From contig OZ253959.1 of assembly GCA_965267425.1 (NCBI GenBank), positions 1,550,001-1,614,000 of the forward strand: a DNA stretch of 64,000 nucleotides. Direction: 5' to 3'. Within the stretch, counting starts at the first letter, position 1; each line of letters opens with the position of its first letter. The DNA is from G965267425 sp965267425 (GTDB lineage: Bacteria; Bacteroidota; Bacteroidia; Flavobacteriales_E; Vicingaceae). Position numbers and translations under genes: made by a program. The notes under the pieces are model-generated. The model did no database searches. It worked only from the letters and a program-made list of their open reading frames with translations, and was not told the DNA's origin. Positions 52,004 through 59,528 of this stretch are shown one piece after another.

Positions 52004-52378
52004 TCATTCATCACCCGTAGGGGAGATATTGGCGGTTTCCACCATCAACATGACAGTTTTAACCGGCGCCTTAGGGAAATGCATGACTCCTCGTGGAATG
52101 GTAACTCCTTGATTCGGCAATAAAGTTATGGTTCTATCTTCCAATTCAATGATCAATTTTCCCGACAAGACATAAAAAAACTCATCGTCATGGTCGTGTT
52201 TATGCCAATGAAATTCTCCTTCAATAATACCCAGACGCACAACACTATCGTTGACATTGGTTAACGTTTGATTGTACCATTTTTCAGTATTCGCTTCATT
52301 CAACTGGTTTACATCAATGAGATCCAAAGGATTGAATTTGACATCCAGATGAATATTATAGTTAGTTGGATCGGTCAT
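52004..52378 (-). CDS. cupin-domain protein
   Basis: The protein has 124 residues with the cupin motif 1 GEFHWHKHDHDDEFFYVLSG and motif 2 PNQGVTIPRGVMHFP. The metal-binding His and Glu are present. It is a single-domain cytoplasmic protein without a predictable substrate. Confidence 0.85.
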   Translation of the reverse strand: MTDPTNYNIHLDVKFNPLDLIDVNQLNEANTEKWYNQTLTNVNDSVVRLGIIEGEFHWHKHDHDDEFFYVLSGKLIIELEDRTITLLPNQGVTIPRGVMHFPKAPVKTVMLMVETANISPTGDE

Positions 52379-52433
52379 ATGCTTATTTTTGATTGATTAA
52401 ATTTATACAATTCATAAGTGATAAAAGTCCTAG

Positions 52434-52784
52434 ATGATGTCAGATGATTATTTGATGGAACGCATTGAACAATTCATGAATACAAAATCCAAAGAATGGT
52501 ATTCCAAAAAGATGTTTGGTGGAAATTGCATTATGGTGGATGATAAAATGTGTTTTGGTACCTATAAAGGTGGTTTGATGGCAAGGGTGGCCCCTGAATC
52601 CATCGATGATTTGCAAAAAAGGTCAGGTGCTTCGCAAATGATTCATGCCGGCAGACCCATGACAGGGTATCTGTTTATTGAAGCTGAAGGCTTTGACATG
52701 GATGACGATCTCGAATTTTGGATTGATCAATGTTTGGCGTTTAACCCCAGGGCCAAATCAAGTAAGAAAAAGAATAAAAAATAA
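52434..52784 (+). CDS. TfoX N-terminal domain protein
   Basis: The protein has 116 residues: KEWYSKKMFGGNCIMVDDKM, then CFGTYKGGLMARV and MTGYLFIEAEGF. This matches the TfoX-N domain without the TfoX-C domain. The C-terminus is a basic tail (SSKKKNKK). A role in competence is not established for these short forms. ATG 52437 is an equivalent start. Confidence 0.82.
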   Translation: MMSDDYLMERIEQFMNTKSKEWYSKKMFGGNCIMVDDKMCFGTYKGGLMARVAPESIDDLQKRSGASQMIHAGRPMTGYLFIEAEGFDMDDDLEFWIDQCLAFNPRAKSSKKKNKK

Positions 52785-52787
52785 GGG

Positions 52788-53636
52788 TTACCAATACACC
52801 CGCTGAATCGCACGAGCACTGGGAAGATGTTGATTGAGTTCGTTTCGAACACTCTCCGTCCATTGATCGTTTAACCACCCATGTTCTGACGGGCCAATGA
52901 GGTCTTCAGGTTTTGGCTGTTCGTGCCAGGGTTTTGGTACGCCATCAAAATCTTCACCATATTTTCTTCGATACCATCGCATTCGGGCTAGTTCAAAATC
53001 TCCCAGCATATTTCCGTCATCAATTTGAAAGTCGTGAAACGAATTTTGATTCAATGAACGAGAACGTGGTGTTAGTACCACTTGTTGCTCCGTCTCTTCT
53101 TCACGTATTCGTAACCCAAAGCCAAAATATTTATCCGTTCTTATTTCGGTCTTGCCTTTAATTCGTTCAACCCGATTGGCCAATTGTTTATGGGCAGTAA
53201 CATAGTTTTCATTATGCGTAATGGATTCTACGCTTTTTCCTCTGATTTTCCCTTTAAAATCACTCCAGTCTTTTCCTGACCAATAACCACGGTCAGACTC
53301 TCTTCGCACAACAGCATTGAGATACATTTTTCCAGAAGTTCGATTTACCACACCCACAATAGCTCTTCCTGGTTTCAATTCATGTAATGTTCTCACTGCA
53401 CTTTTGTCCAGTGTAAATTTTTTAGGCAGGCTGGGATGCCTGGACAGAATTTCATCTTTAAAGGGACCCGTTGGCCATTTCCCATTGAAATCAACGAAAT
53501 TTATTGGATTGTCATTCGCATATTCAAATGGACTTGAATTTAGTAGCAGTGGGTCAATTTGGATAAATGCAGCATTGGTCGTTTTTGAGTTGACCAACAA
53601 AAGCAAGCATATTACGCGTAAAATGTACTTTTTCAT
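52788..53636 (-). CDS. exported RHS-core-tail protein, paralog B
   Basis: The protein has 282 residues from ATG 53636. A signal peptide (MKKYILRVICLLLLVNS) is followed by IQIDPLLLNSSPFEYANDNP and INFVDFNGKWP, which looks like the very end of an RHS-repeat-associated core (DPL...YANNNPVNFIDPDG). About 215 residues follow with no recognised fold: AIVGVVN, KMYLNAV, HKQLANRVERIKG, YFGFGLR, LTPRSRSLN, and a C-terminus HGWLNDQW...ELNQHL...VYW. There is no RHS barrel. It lies 14 bases after its paralog at 53651. A toxin-like role is a hypothesis only. Confidence 0.7.
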   Translation of the reverse strand: MKKYILRVICLLLLVNSKTTNAAFIQIDPLLLNSSPFEYANDNPINFVDFNGKWPTGPFKDEILSRHPSLPKKFTLDKSAVRTLHELKPGRAIVGVVNRTSGKMYLNAVVRRESDRGYWSGKDWSDFKGKIRGKSVESITHNENYVTAHKQLANRVERIKGKTEIRTDKYFGFGLRIREEETEQQVVLTPRSRSLNQNSFHDFQIDDGNMLGDFELARMRWYRRKYGEDFDGVPKPWHEQPKPEDLIGPSEHGWLNDQWTESVRNELNQHLPSARAIQRVYW

Positions 53637-53650
53637 AAAATGATTATTTT

Positions 53651-54499
53651 CTACCAATAGGTTTCTTCTATTTTTTTACCTGCTTTAAAATGTTTGTTGA
53701 GTTCTTTTTCAATTCCCCGAGACCAACGATAGTTCATCCATCCGTGTTTGGATTTTTGAAGTAATTCATCAATCGTAGGTTCTCTGGTGATTTCAGGATA
53801 TTTTTCGGTACCATCCTCTGCCAAGTAGGGTCTCGATTGAATTTTGCGCCAATTTGCTCGGGCTTGATCGATGTTGCCTATAACATTGTTGTTGGGACTG
53901 TCAAAATCCACAAAATCAGCACTGTTCAATGATCTGGAGCGAGGTGTAAATGAAATGTGATTGCAAAATTCCGAATTGTTGTTCCATCTTATGCCAAATC
54001 CATAGTACTTTTCAACATTGACTACTCCATTACCCTTGATTTCTTCAACACGTCTGGCTAATTGACGGTGAGCTTGAACGTGATCTTCCATGTGCGTGAT
54101 GGGCTCTACCTTTACACCTCGTAATTTTGCCTGAAAACCTGTCCATTTCTCTCCTGACCAAAAATTTTCTGGATTAGGCCTACGGTCTACTGGGTTAAGG
54201 TATAATTTACCGGTTCGTTTATTGACGACGCCAACGATGGCTTGTCCAGGTTTCATGGCATTTAATGTGGCTCTGGAGTCAACATCCAACTCAAAACTTC
54301 TAAGTGGTTTCGGGTGCCTGGCGATAATTTTCTTCCTATAATATCCAAGGGGCCACTTGCCATTTTGATCAATGAAATTTGGAGGAGCATTGAGAGCATA
54401 AGCAAATGGAGTGGCTCCTATATGCGCCAAGTCTGTGCTAAGGAACGTTGCGAATAGTTGGTAAGGTAGAATGATTAAGATCACCAAGAGATAAGGCAT
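53651..54499 (-). CDS. exported RHS-core-tail protein, paralog A
   Basis: The protein has 282 residues from ATG 54499, with a signal peptide (PYLLVILIILPYQLFA). The RHS-tail-like segment is GATPFAYALNAPPNFIDQNG then KWP; it is more degenerate than in paralog B (no DPL). The rest aligns with the downstream gene: AIVGVVN, KLYLNPV, HRQLARRVEEIKG, YYGFGIR, TPRSRSLN, HGWMNYRW, ELNKHF and a terminal ETYW. The two are tandem duplicates of equal length. No immunity-like small gene lies between or after them. Confidence 0.7.
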   Translation of the reverse strand: MPYLLVILIILPYQLFATFLSTDLAHIGATPFAYALNAPPNFIDQNGKWPLGYYRKKIIARHPKPLRSFELDVDSRATLNAMKPGQAIVGVVNKRTGKLYLNPVDRRPNPENFWSGEKWTGFQAKLRGVKVEPITHMEDHVQAHRQLARRVEEIKGNGVVNVEKYYGFGIRWNNNSEFCNHISFTPRSRSLNSADFVDFDSPNNNVIGNIDQARANWRKIQSRPYLAEDGTEKYPEITREPTIDELLQKSKHGWMNYRWSRGIEKELNKHFKAGKKIEETYW

Positions 54500-54514
54500 A
54501 AATTGAATTTTGCA

Positions 54515-54522
54515 CAATCTTA
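54515..54522 (-). promoter_or_regulatory. candidate -7 element of the RHS-tail gene pair
   Basis: The minus strand reads TAAGATTG, one mismatch from TAnnTTTG, 15 bases before ATG 54499. Confidence 0.35.
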
Positions 54523-54623
54523 AACGAGTTTAAAGCATATCTAATAGGTGAAATACTTATTTATTTAAATAATGAAACAATGGAATAAATCGACAGTCTA
54601 GCTTTTAATTCATTTAGGAATCA

Positions 54624-54631
54624 TACCTTTG
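54624..54631 (+). promoter_or_regulatory. -7 promoter element of the DEAD-box helicase
   Basis: TACCTTTG is a perfect TAnnTTTG box, 22 bases before the TTG start at 54654. Confidence 0.6.
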
Positions 54632-54653
54632 CGCCTCATTTAACTCCCACCTA

Positions 54654-56339
54654 TTGAAATATTTCGAACAATTGGGATTGTCGTCCCAACTTTCTGATGT
54701 GGTTACCAAAATGGGTTTTGAGAAACCTACGCCCGTCCAGGAACAAGCTATTCCACTTTTATTGGCAAATGATCCTACTGATTTTATTGGGCTAGCGCAG
54801 ACTGGAACAGGAAAGACTGCCGCATTTGGTTTACCGCTTATCGACCTCATCGATTCCAATAATACGGCCACCCAGGCACTTATTATGGCACCAACCAGGG
54901 AGTTAGGACAACAAACTGCACAACAACTCACTGAGTTTTCGCGGCAGCACAAAAAGGTTAATGTGGAAGTGGTGTATGGAGGTGCCAATATTTCCACACA
55001 AATCAAAGCCTTAAAAAAGCCCACTCAAATCATTGTAGCTACACCCGGAAGGTTGTTGGATCTTATTCGCCGAAAGGCAGTTAGATTAAATGATGTGCGA
55101 TTTGTGGTATTGGATGAAGCCGATGAAATGCTGAACATGGGTTTCAAGGAAGATATCGACTCCATCTTATCGTTTACCAAAGAAGATCGTTCTACGTGGT
55201 TGTTCTCAGCCACCATGCCGGGAGATATCCGAAGGATTATTAAAAAATACATGACTGACCCAAAAGAGGTCAGTGTCAATCAAGTTGAAAAGACCAATAA
55301 GGATATCACACACACTTATGTGGTAACCAAAACAGCCAATAAATTCCCGGCACTTCGAAGGTTTCTGGACATACAACCGGAGATGCGAGGCATCTTATTT
55401 TGCCGCACCAAACGAGAAACACAGCAGATTTCAGATGATTTAGGCAATTTAGGATATGGTGTTGAAGCCTTGCACGGCGATTTGTCTCAAGCACAGCGTG
55501 ATGCGGTTATGAAGCGTTTTAAAACACGTTCCATGCAACTGCTGATTGCTACGGATGTTGCCGCAAGGGGAATCGATGTAAATGATTTGACCCATGTGAT
55601 TCATCATACCTTGCCGGATCAATTGGAAAGTTATACCCACAGAAGTGGTAGAACCGGACGTGCGGGAAAAAAAGGGATTTCACTGGCATTCATCAATCCA
55701 AGAGAAGAACGAAAAATCAAAGAACTGGAGAAAAAAATGAAAATTTCATTTGCTCCGGTAGAGGTGCCAAGTCTGGAAGAAATGAAGACCAGCAGAATTA
55801 ATCACTGGGCTGAATTGATTGTCAACACCAAGGTGGATAAGCAAGCTGAAAAGATTTTGACTTCATTGTATGACCGATTGGGGCATTTATCAAAGGATGA
55901 ACTACTGAAAAGACTCATCACCACTCAATTGGATCATTTGGTTACCCAAGGTGGCGAAGATTCCAACCTCAATGAAACTGCAGAAGGACCCAAGAAAAGA
56001 AGGAAGGATATTTCGTATCACCGCTATTTTGTCAACATTGGCTCCATAGATGGTCTCACCAAAGGAGATTTGATTCATTTTTTGTCTGATACATCAGGTA
56101 TTAGCAGAAGAGATATTGAGGAAGTGAACATGCAGAAGAATTGTGCTTACTTCAGTATTGACGCCAACAAGGACAAAGGATTAAGTAAAAAATTCCAGGG
56201 AATCATCATAGAAGGACGCAGCATTCGTGTAAATCGAGATGATGATGGGCGCAAACGGGATAAACGACCCGATAAAAAGAAGCCCAAATCTGGTAGACGT
56301 CCAACTTCCCCCAACAATCGCAGACGCAAAAAAAGATAA
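54654..56339 (+). CDS. DEAD-box RNA helicase with DbpA RNA-binding domain
   Basis: The protein has 561 residues. TTG 54654 is used as start because the Q-motif region begins at once (MKYFEQLGLSSQL, then GFEKPTPVQEQAIP) and there is no upstream ATG. Motif I is AQTGTGKTAAF, motif II LDEADEML, motif III SAT and motif VI HRSGRTGRAG. Residues about 455-530 form a DbpA-type RNA-binding domain (YFVNIGSIDGLTKGDLIHFL), and the tail is rich in Lys and Arg. This is the CsdA/DeaD layout, expected to act in ribosome assembly and RNA turnover, often cold-induced. Confidence 0.92.
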   Translation: MKYFEQLGLSSQLSDVVTKMGFEKPTPVQEQAIPLLLANDPTDFIGLAQTGTGKTAAFGLPLIDLIDSNNTATQALIMAPTRELGQQTAQQLTEFSRQHKKVNVEVVYGGANISTQIKALKKPTQIIVATPGRLLDLIRRKAVRLNDVRFVVLDEADEMLNMGFKEDIDSILSFTKEDRSTWLFSATMPGDIRRIIKKYMTDPKEVSVNQVEKTNKDITHTYVVTKTANKFPALRRFLDIQPEMRGILFCRTKRETQQISDDLGNLGYGVEALHGDLSQAQRDAVMKRFKTRSMQLLIATDVAARGIDVNDLTHVIHHTLPDQLESYTHRSGRTGRAGKKGISLAFINPREERKIKELEKKMKISFAPVEVPSLEEMKTSRINHWAELIVNTKVDKQAEKILTSLYDRLGHLSKDELLKRLITTQLDHLVTQGGEDSNLNETAEGPKKRRKDISYHRYFVNIGSIDGLTKGDLIHFLSDTSGISRRDIEEVNMQKNCAYFSIDANKDKGLSKKFQGIIIEGRSIRVNRDDDGRKRDKRPDKKKPKSGRRPTSPNNRRRKKR

Positions 56340-56363
56340 GTAATTAAGTACTTATATTACAAT

Positions 56364-56403
56364 TATTTATATGAATTAAATAAATGATTAATTCATATAA
56401 ATA
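56364..56403. repeat. 15-bp perfect inverted repeat downstream of the helicase
   Basis: Arms TATTTATATGAATTA (56364-56378) and its exact complement (56389-56403) flank a 10-base spacer. It begins 25 bases after the helicase stop. There is no T run after it, so it is not a classical terminator. The arms are almost purely A+T. Confidence 0.7.
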
Positions 56404-56521
56404 TTGAGTCCCTGTTAAGCTATTTGTAGATAAATGTCATTTGATGATGCATGCATTTTCTGAGGGCAATTTATTATATTGATACTTTAAAATCCGCCCG
56501 ATATAGTCGTTATAGAAAACA

Positions 56522-57055
56522 ATGACCAAATTTTGTAAATGGCTACTTACGTCATGGATATTCCTGTGGAGTTCCTCACTATGGGCGCAAGACACAATGA
56601 CGTTTTACGCCAATGGACAGCCTAAATTTTCCATTGATTCTGCTTCCGGTTGGTATACTCACTATTATAATGATGGAAAACCCCAAATGATTGGCAATTT
56701 CAAAGCAATAGAAGATCACAACTGGGTATATTATGACACACAAGGCCGACATGTCAAAGACGAAGTGTATGCGCATCAAAAATTATACGGCGAAACCTTA
56801 TACTACTATTGGCCAGATGGCAGTAAAGCGCTCGTTACTTATATGAGTTTAAAATACGAAAATCAGGACTACCATTCTGATATCAAACACATTATTGAAC
56901 AATACTTTTATCCGGATCAACGTATGAGTGCTGAAATTCGTTACCTGGGTGACTCCCTTGTTTCCACTTTTTATTTTACCAATGAAGGAGAAAAAATCAC
57001 CCGAGAACAATGGGAATCTGATTATTTAAAAGCCTTTACCAATCAAGTCAAATGA
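56522..57055 (+). CDS. exported protein with MORN-like repeats
   Basis: The protein has 177 residues with a signal peptide (about residues 1-22, ending LWAQ). The mature part has weak MORN/antitoxin-component-like repeats: FYANGQPKFSID, HYYNDGKPQMIGNF and YYWPDGSKALVTY. The function is unknown. It overlaps the next gene by 4 bases (ATGA). Confidence 0.65.
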   Translation: MTKFCKWLLTSWIFLWSSSLWAQDTMTFYANGQPKFSIDSASGWYTHYYNDGKPQMIGNFKAIEDHNWVYYDTQGRHVKDEVYAHQKLYGETLYYYWPDGSKALVTYMSLKYENQDYHSDIKHIIEQYFYPDQRMSAEIRYLGDSLVSTFYFTNEGEKITREQWESDYLKAFTNQVK

Positions 57056-57585
57056 AAGCACAACTCATTGTATTTGTTACCATTATCTTCTTTGGACATT
57101 TTGCCTGTGTAAACACTGTGGATAAGGAATACGAAGAAGAATTGCGAGTCACGAGCCGCACTTACAAAGCCTATTCCACCCACTACAAAAAAGTCAGGTT
57201 GTATGCCAGTAAATACTTGCAACAAGGATTACCCACTGCCCGACAATACCTCAATGATTCAGGAATGCGATTCTATCATGCCGATCATTTTGACGTCATT
57301 TTGAAACGTGTACAAGAACAAAGAGTAGGTATCAACGGCATGGAAGTCTGGAAAAATGGCGAATATTATGACGTCAGGGTATTTGAACCAGTCTGGGGGA
57401 ACGACGAATACGACAGCACCTGGTACATGGCGGCCTATCGCGAATTGAGAATCCCAGAAAGTGCTTATATGTACATGTGCACATTTAAATTATCTCCTGA
57501 TCGACTTGTTGAATTTGAAAACGACTCCAGTTTGCAAGACACTAGCCAAGCCGTGTGTAAATGGCCGGCGGATGTGTTATTGTGA
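57052..57585 (+). CDS. hypothetical lipoprotein
   Basis: I do not recognise the family. The protein has 177 residues with a lipoprotein-like signal (IIFFGHFACVN). The mature part is helical at first (TYKAYSTHYKKVRLYASKYL), then mixed. It is translationally coupled to the MORN-like gene upstream. It is the last ordinary gene before the A+T-rich insert. Confidence 0.6.
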   Translation: MKAQLIVFVTIIFFGHFACVNTVDKEYEEELRVTSRTYKAYSTHYKKVRLYASKYLQQGLPTARQYLNDSGMRFYHADHFDVILKRVQEQRVGINGMEVWKNGEYYDVRVFEPVWGNDEYDSTWYMAAYRELRIPESAYMYMCTFKLSPDRLVEFENDSSLQDTSQAVCKWPADVLL

Positions 57586-57659
57586 ATAGATCTTTCGAAA
57601 CCTGACCAAAATCATACCCATTTTTTGCCGTGATGATTGATAACCTGCTTGAAATGTGT

Positions 57660-57667
57660 TACATTCG
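57660..57667 (+). promoter_or_regulatory. candidate -7 element of the DUF262/ATPase pair
   Basis: TACATTCG is one mismatch from TAnnTTTG, with a TTG about 20 bases upstream. It lies 73 bases before the ATG at 57741. This is a weak call. Confidence 0.35.
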
Positions 57668-57740
57668 AGGTACGCAAATATGAAATACCGTTCGGTGTTT
57701 CTTTCCAGTAGAGAGATAGCCAACAACTAATACTTTTAAG

Positions 57741-59519
57741 ATGATTGAAGTTGCTGGAAATCAAATTTCTACTGGTAAAATAGCTATTAAAGATTGCTTT
57801 TATTCTGATATGTGGTATTCAGTACCAGAGTACCAGAGACCATATGTTTGGGAAGAAGAGCAAATTATATCCCTCTTAGATGACATTGAATTAGCTTCTA
57901 ATTCCAATCCAAATTCGCAATATTTTCTCGGTTCAATGGTTTTGCATTGCCAAACCAAAACTAAAGATGATACAGATTATGTTGAAAATGCAATTCTAGA
58001 TGGTCAACAACGTCTCACCACATTGTATTTATTACATGCTGTGATTAGAGATATTACAGATATAACTAAACGCAAAAGCTCTTGTCAGGAGACCATTTAT
58101 CAAGAAGGAGATCCAGATAATGGCATCCCTGAAAGACTCAGACTTGAATTTTCAATTCGACCTGAGGTAGATGAATTTTTCAATACTAATGTCAAGAAAC
58201 ATGGATCAACTTTAGAAAATGAAGATTTGGATAATACCATTAAATCTTCAAAGAGTATTTCGGTAAGAAATTTGGCCAAAGCCATTTTAATAATTCGAAG
58301 TTGGTTTAAAAAGAATGAACAACCAATTGATTTGGATACATTTTATGGTTTTCTCAGACAGAATGTGGTTTTAGTCTATGTTGCAAGTGCTGAACTTGAA
58401 GATGCGTTTCAAATGTTCACTGTATTGAATGATAGGGGAATTAAATTAAGGAATAGTGACATTCTTAAAGCATTAAATCTTAAAGAAATCTCCAATGAGA
58501 AAGAACGTGAGAAGTATGCTAGATTTTGGGAAGAATTAGAAGGAGAGTTGGGTGAAGAATTTGATAAGTTCCTTTCTTACATAAGAACTATTTTGGTTAA
58601 AGAAAAGGCTAGGCACAGTTTACTCAAAGAATATGAAGAAAATATATACAATCCAAGGACTTTCAACAAAAGCAGTAAAGAATATGTTCAAATTCAACCT
58701 TTACTAAATAAGGGAATTCAAACCTTTCAATACATCGAAAACTATAAATCACATTACAATCAAATCTTTGGTGGAAATAATTTTTACCTGGAAAAAAATT
58801 GGGCATTCGACAATTTGATTAGTATTCTTCATGAAACAACGTTTTCAGACATCTGGATTCCACCGTTATTGGCGTATAAAAAGAATGTTGGTGAATTTAA
58901 AATTTACAGTTTCCTGAGAAAACTTGATGTTAAATTTTCAGGTGATTGGATTTCAAAAGAATCGCCAACTATACGTCAGGAAAACATGAACAAAATTATA
59001 ATTCAAATTGAGAATGCTTGTATGAATTTACATTCCAAAGAAGAAATGGCAACGTCAATTTTGGAATCAGATGTATTTGAGTTTAACAAAAAAGAATTTT
59101 TGGATCAAATTGAAAATAACACTACCTACGGAAGACGCTATGCGAGATATTTGTTGTGTAAAATTGACTTTTTCTTATCAGGGCCTAATCATGGAGAAAA
59201 ACGAGATATATCTCATAATATGAGCATAGAACATGTGCTTCCCCAGAATCCAGAAGAAAATTCTGATTGGAAAACTATATTCAGTAATGAAGAATTAGAA
59301 ACATATAAACACAGGCTTGGAAATTTAGTCCTGATTAGTAGGAGAAAAAATACGCAGTTAAGCAACTTAGATTTTGTTCAGAAAAAAGAAAAATATTTTA
59401 GAAATAATATTGAAACTTTTCCAAATTCTTCAACAGTAATGCAAAAAGAAAGTTGGACACCGAGTGATGTAACAGAAAATCACGACAAATTGGTGAATCT
59501 GATAGATGAGAATTATTAA
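57741..59519 (+). CDS. DUF262-DUF1524 (GmrSD-like) protein
   Basis: The protein has 592 residues. The N-terminal DUF262 domain has VPEYQRPYVWEEEQIISLLD near residue 28, the nucleotide-related DGQQRLTTLYLLHA near residue 90 and MFTVLNDRGIKLRNSDILKA near residue 224. The C-terminal DUF1524 domain carries an HNH-type nuclease motif, SIEHVLPQNPEE near residue 494, and HRLGNLVLISRRKNTQLSN. By family knowledge this architecture (GmrSD, BrxU, SspE) restricts modified or foreign DNA using NTP. The gene is noticeably A+T-rich and is followed 9 bases later by an ATPase, so a two-gene defence cassette is inferred. Confidence 0.85.
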   Translation: MIEVAGNQISTGKIAIKDCFYSDMWYSVPEYQRPYVWEEEQIISLLDDIELASNSNPNSQYFLGSMVLHCQTKTKDDTDYVENAILDGQQRLTTLYLLHAVIRDITDITKRKSSCQETIYQEGDPDNGIPERLRLEFSIRPEVDEFFNTNVKKHGSTLENEDLDNTIKSSKSISVRNLAKAILIIRSWFKKNEQPIDLDTFYGFLRQNVVLVYVASAELEDAFQMFTVLNDRGIKLRNSDILKALNLKEISNEKEREKYARFWEELEGELGEEFDKFLSYIRTILVKEKARHSLLKEYEENIYNPRTFNKSSKEYVQIQPLLNKGIQTFQYIENYKSHYNQIFGGNNFYLEKNWAFDNLISILHETTFSDIWIPPLLAYKKNVGEFKIYSFLRKLDVKFSGDWISKESPTIRQENMNKIIIQIENACMNLHSKEEMATSILESDVFEFNKKEFLDQIENNTTYGRRYARYLLCKIDFFLSGPNHGEKRDISHNMSIEHVLPQNPEENSDWKTIFSNEELETYKHRLGNLVLISRRKNTQLSNLDFVQKKEKYFRNNIETFPNSSTVMQKESWTPSDVTENHDKLVNLIDENY

Positions 59520-59528
59520 GCTAATCTG

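Noticed and set aside
57586..57740. Attachment site or terminal repeats around the A+T-rich cassette
   Set aside because: Comparing 57586-57740 with 61904-62051 by eye gave no convincing direct or inverted repeat, tRNA or integrase.
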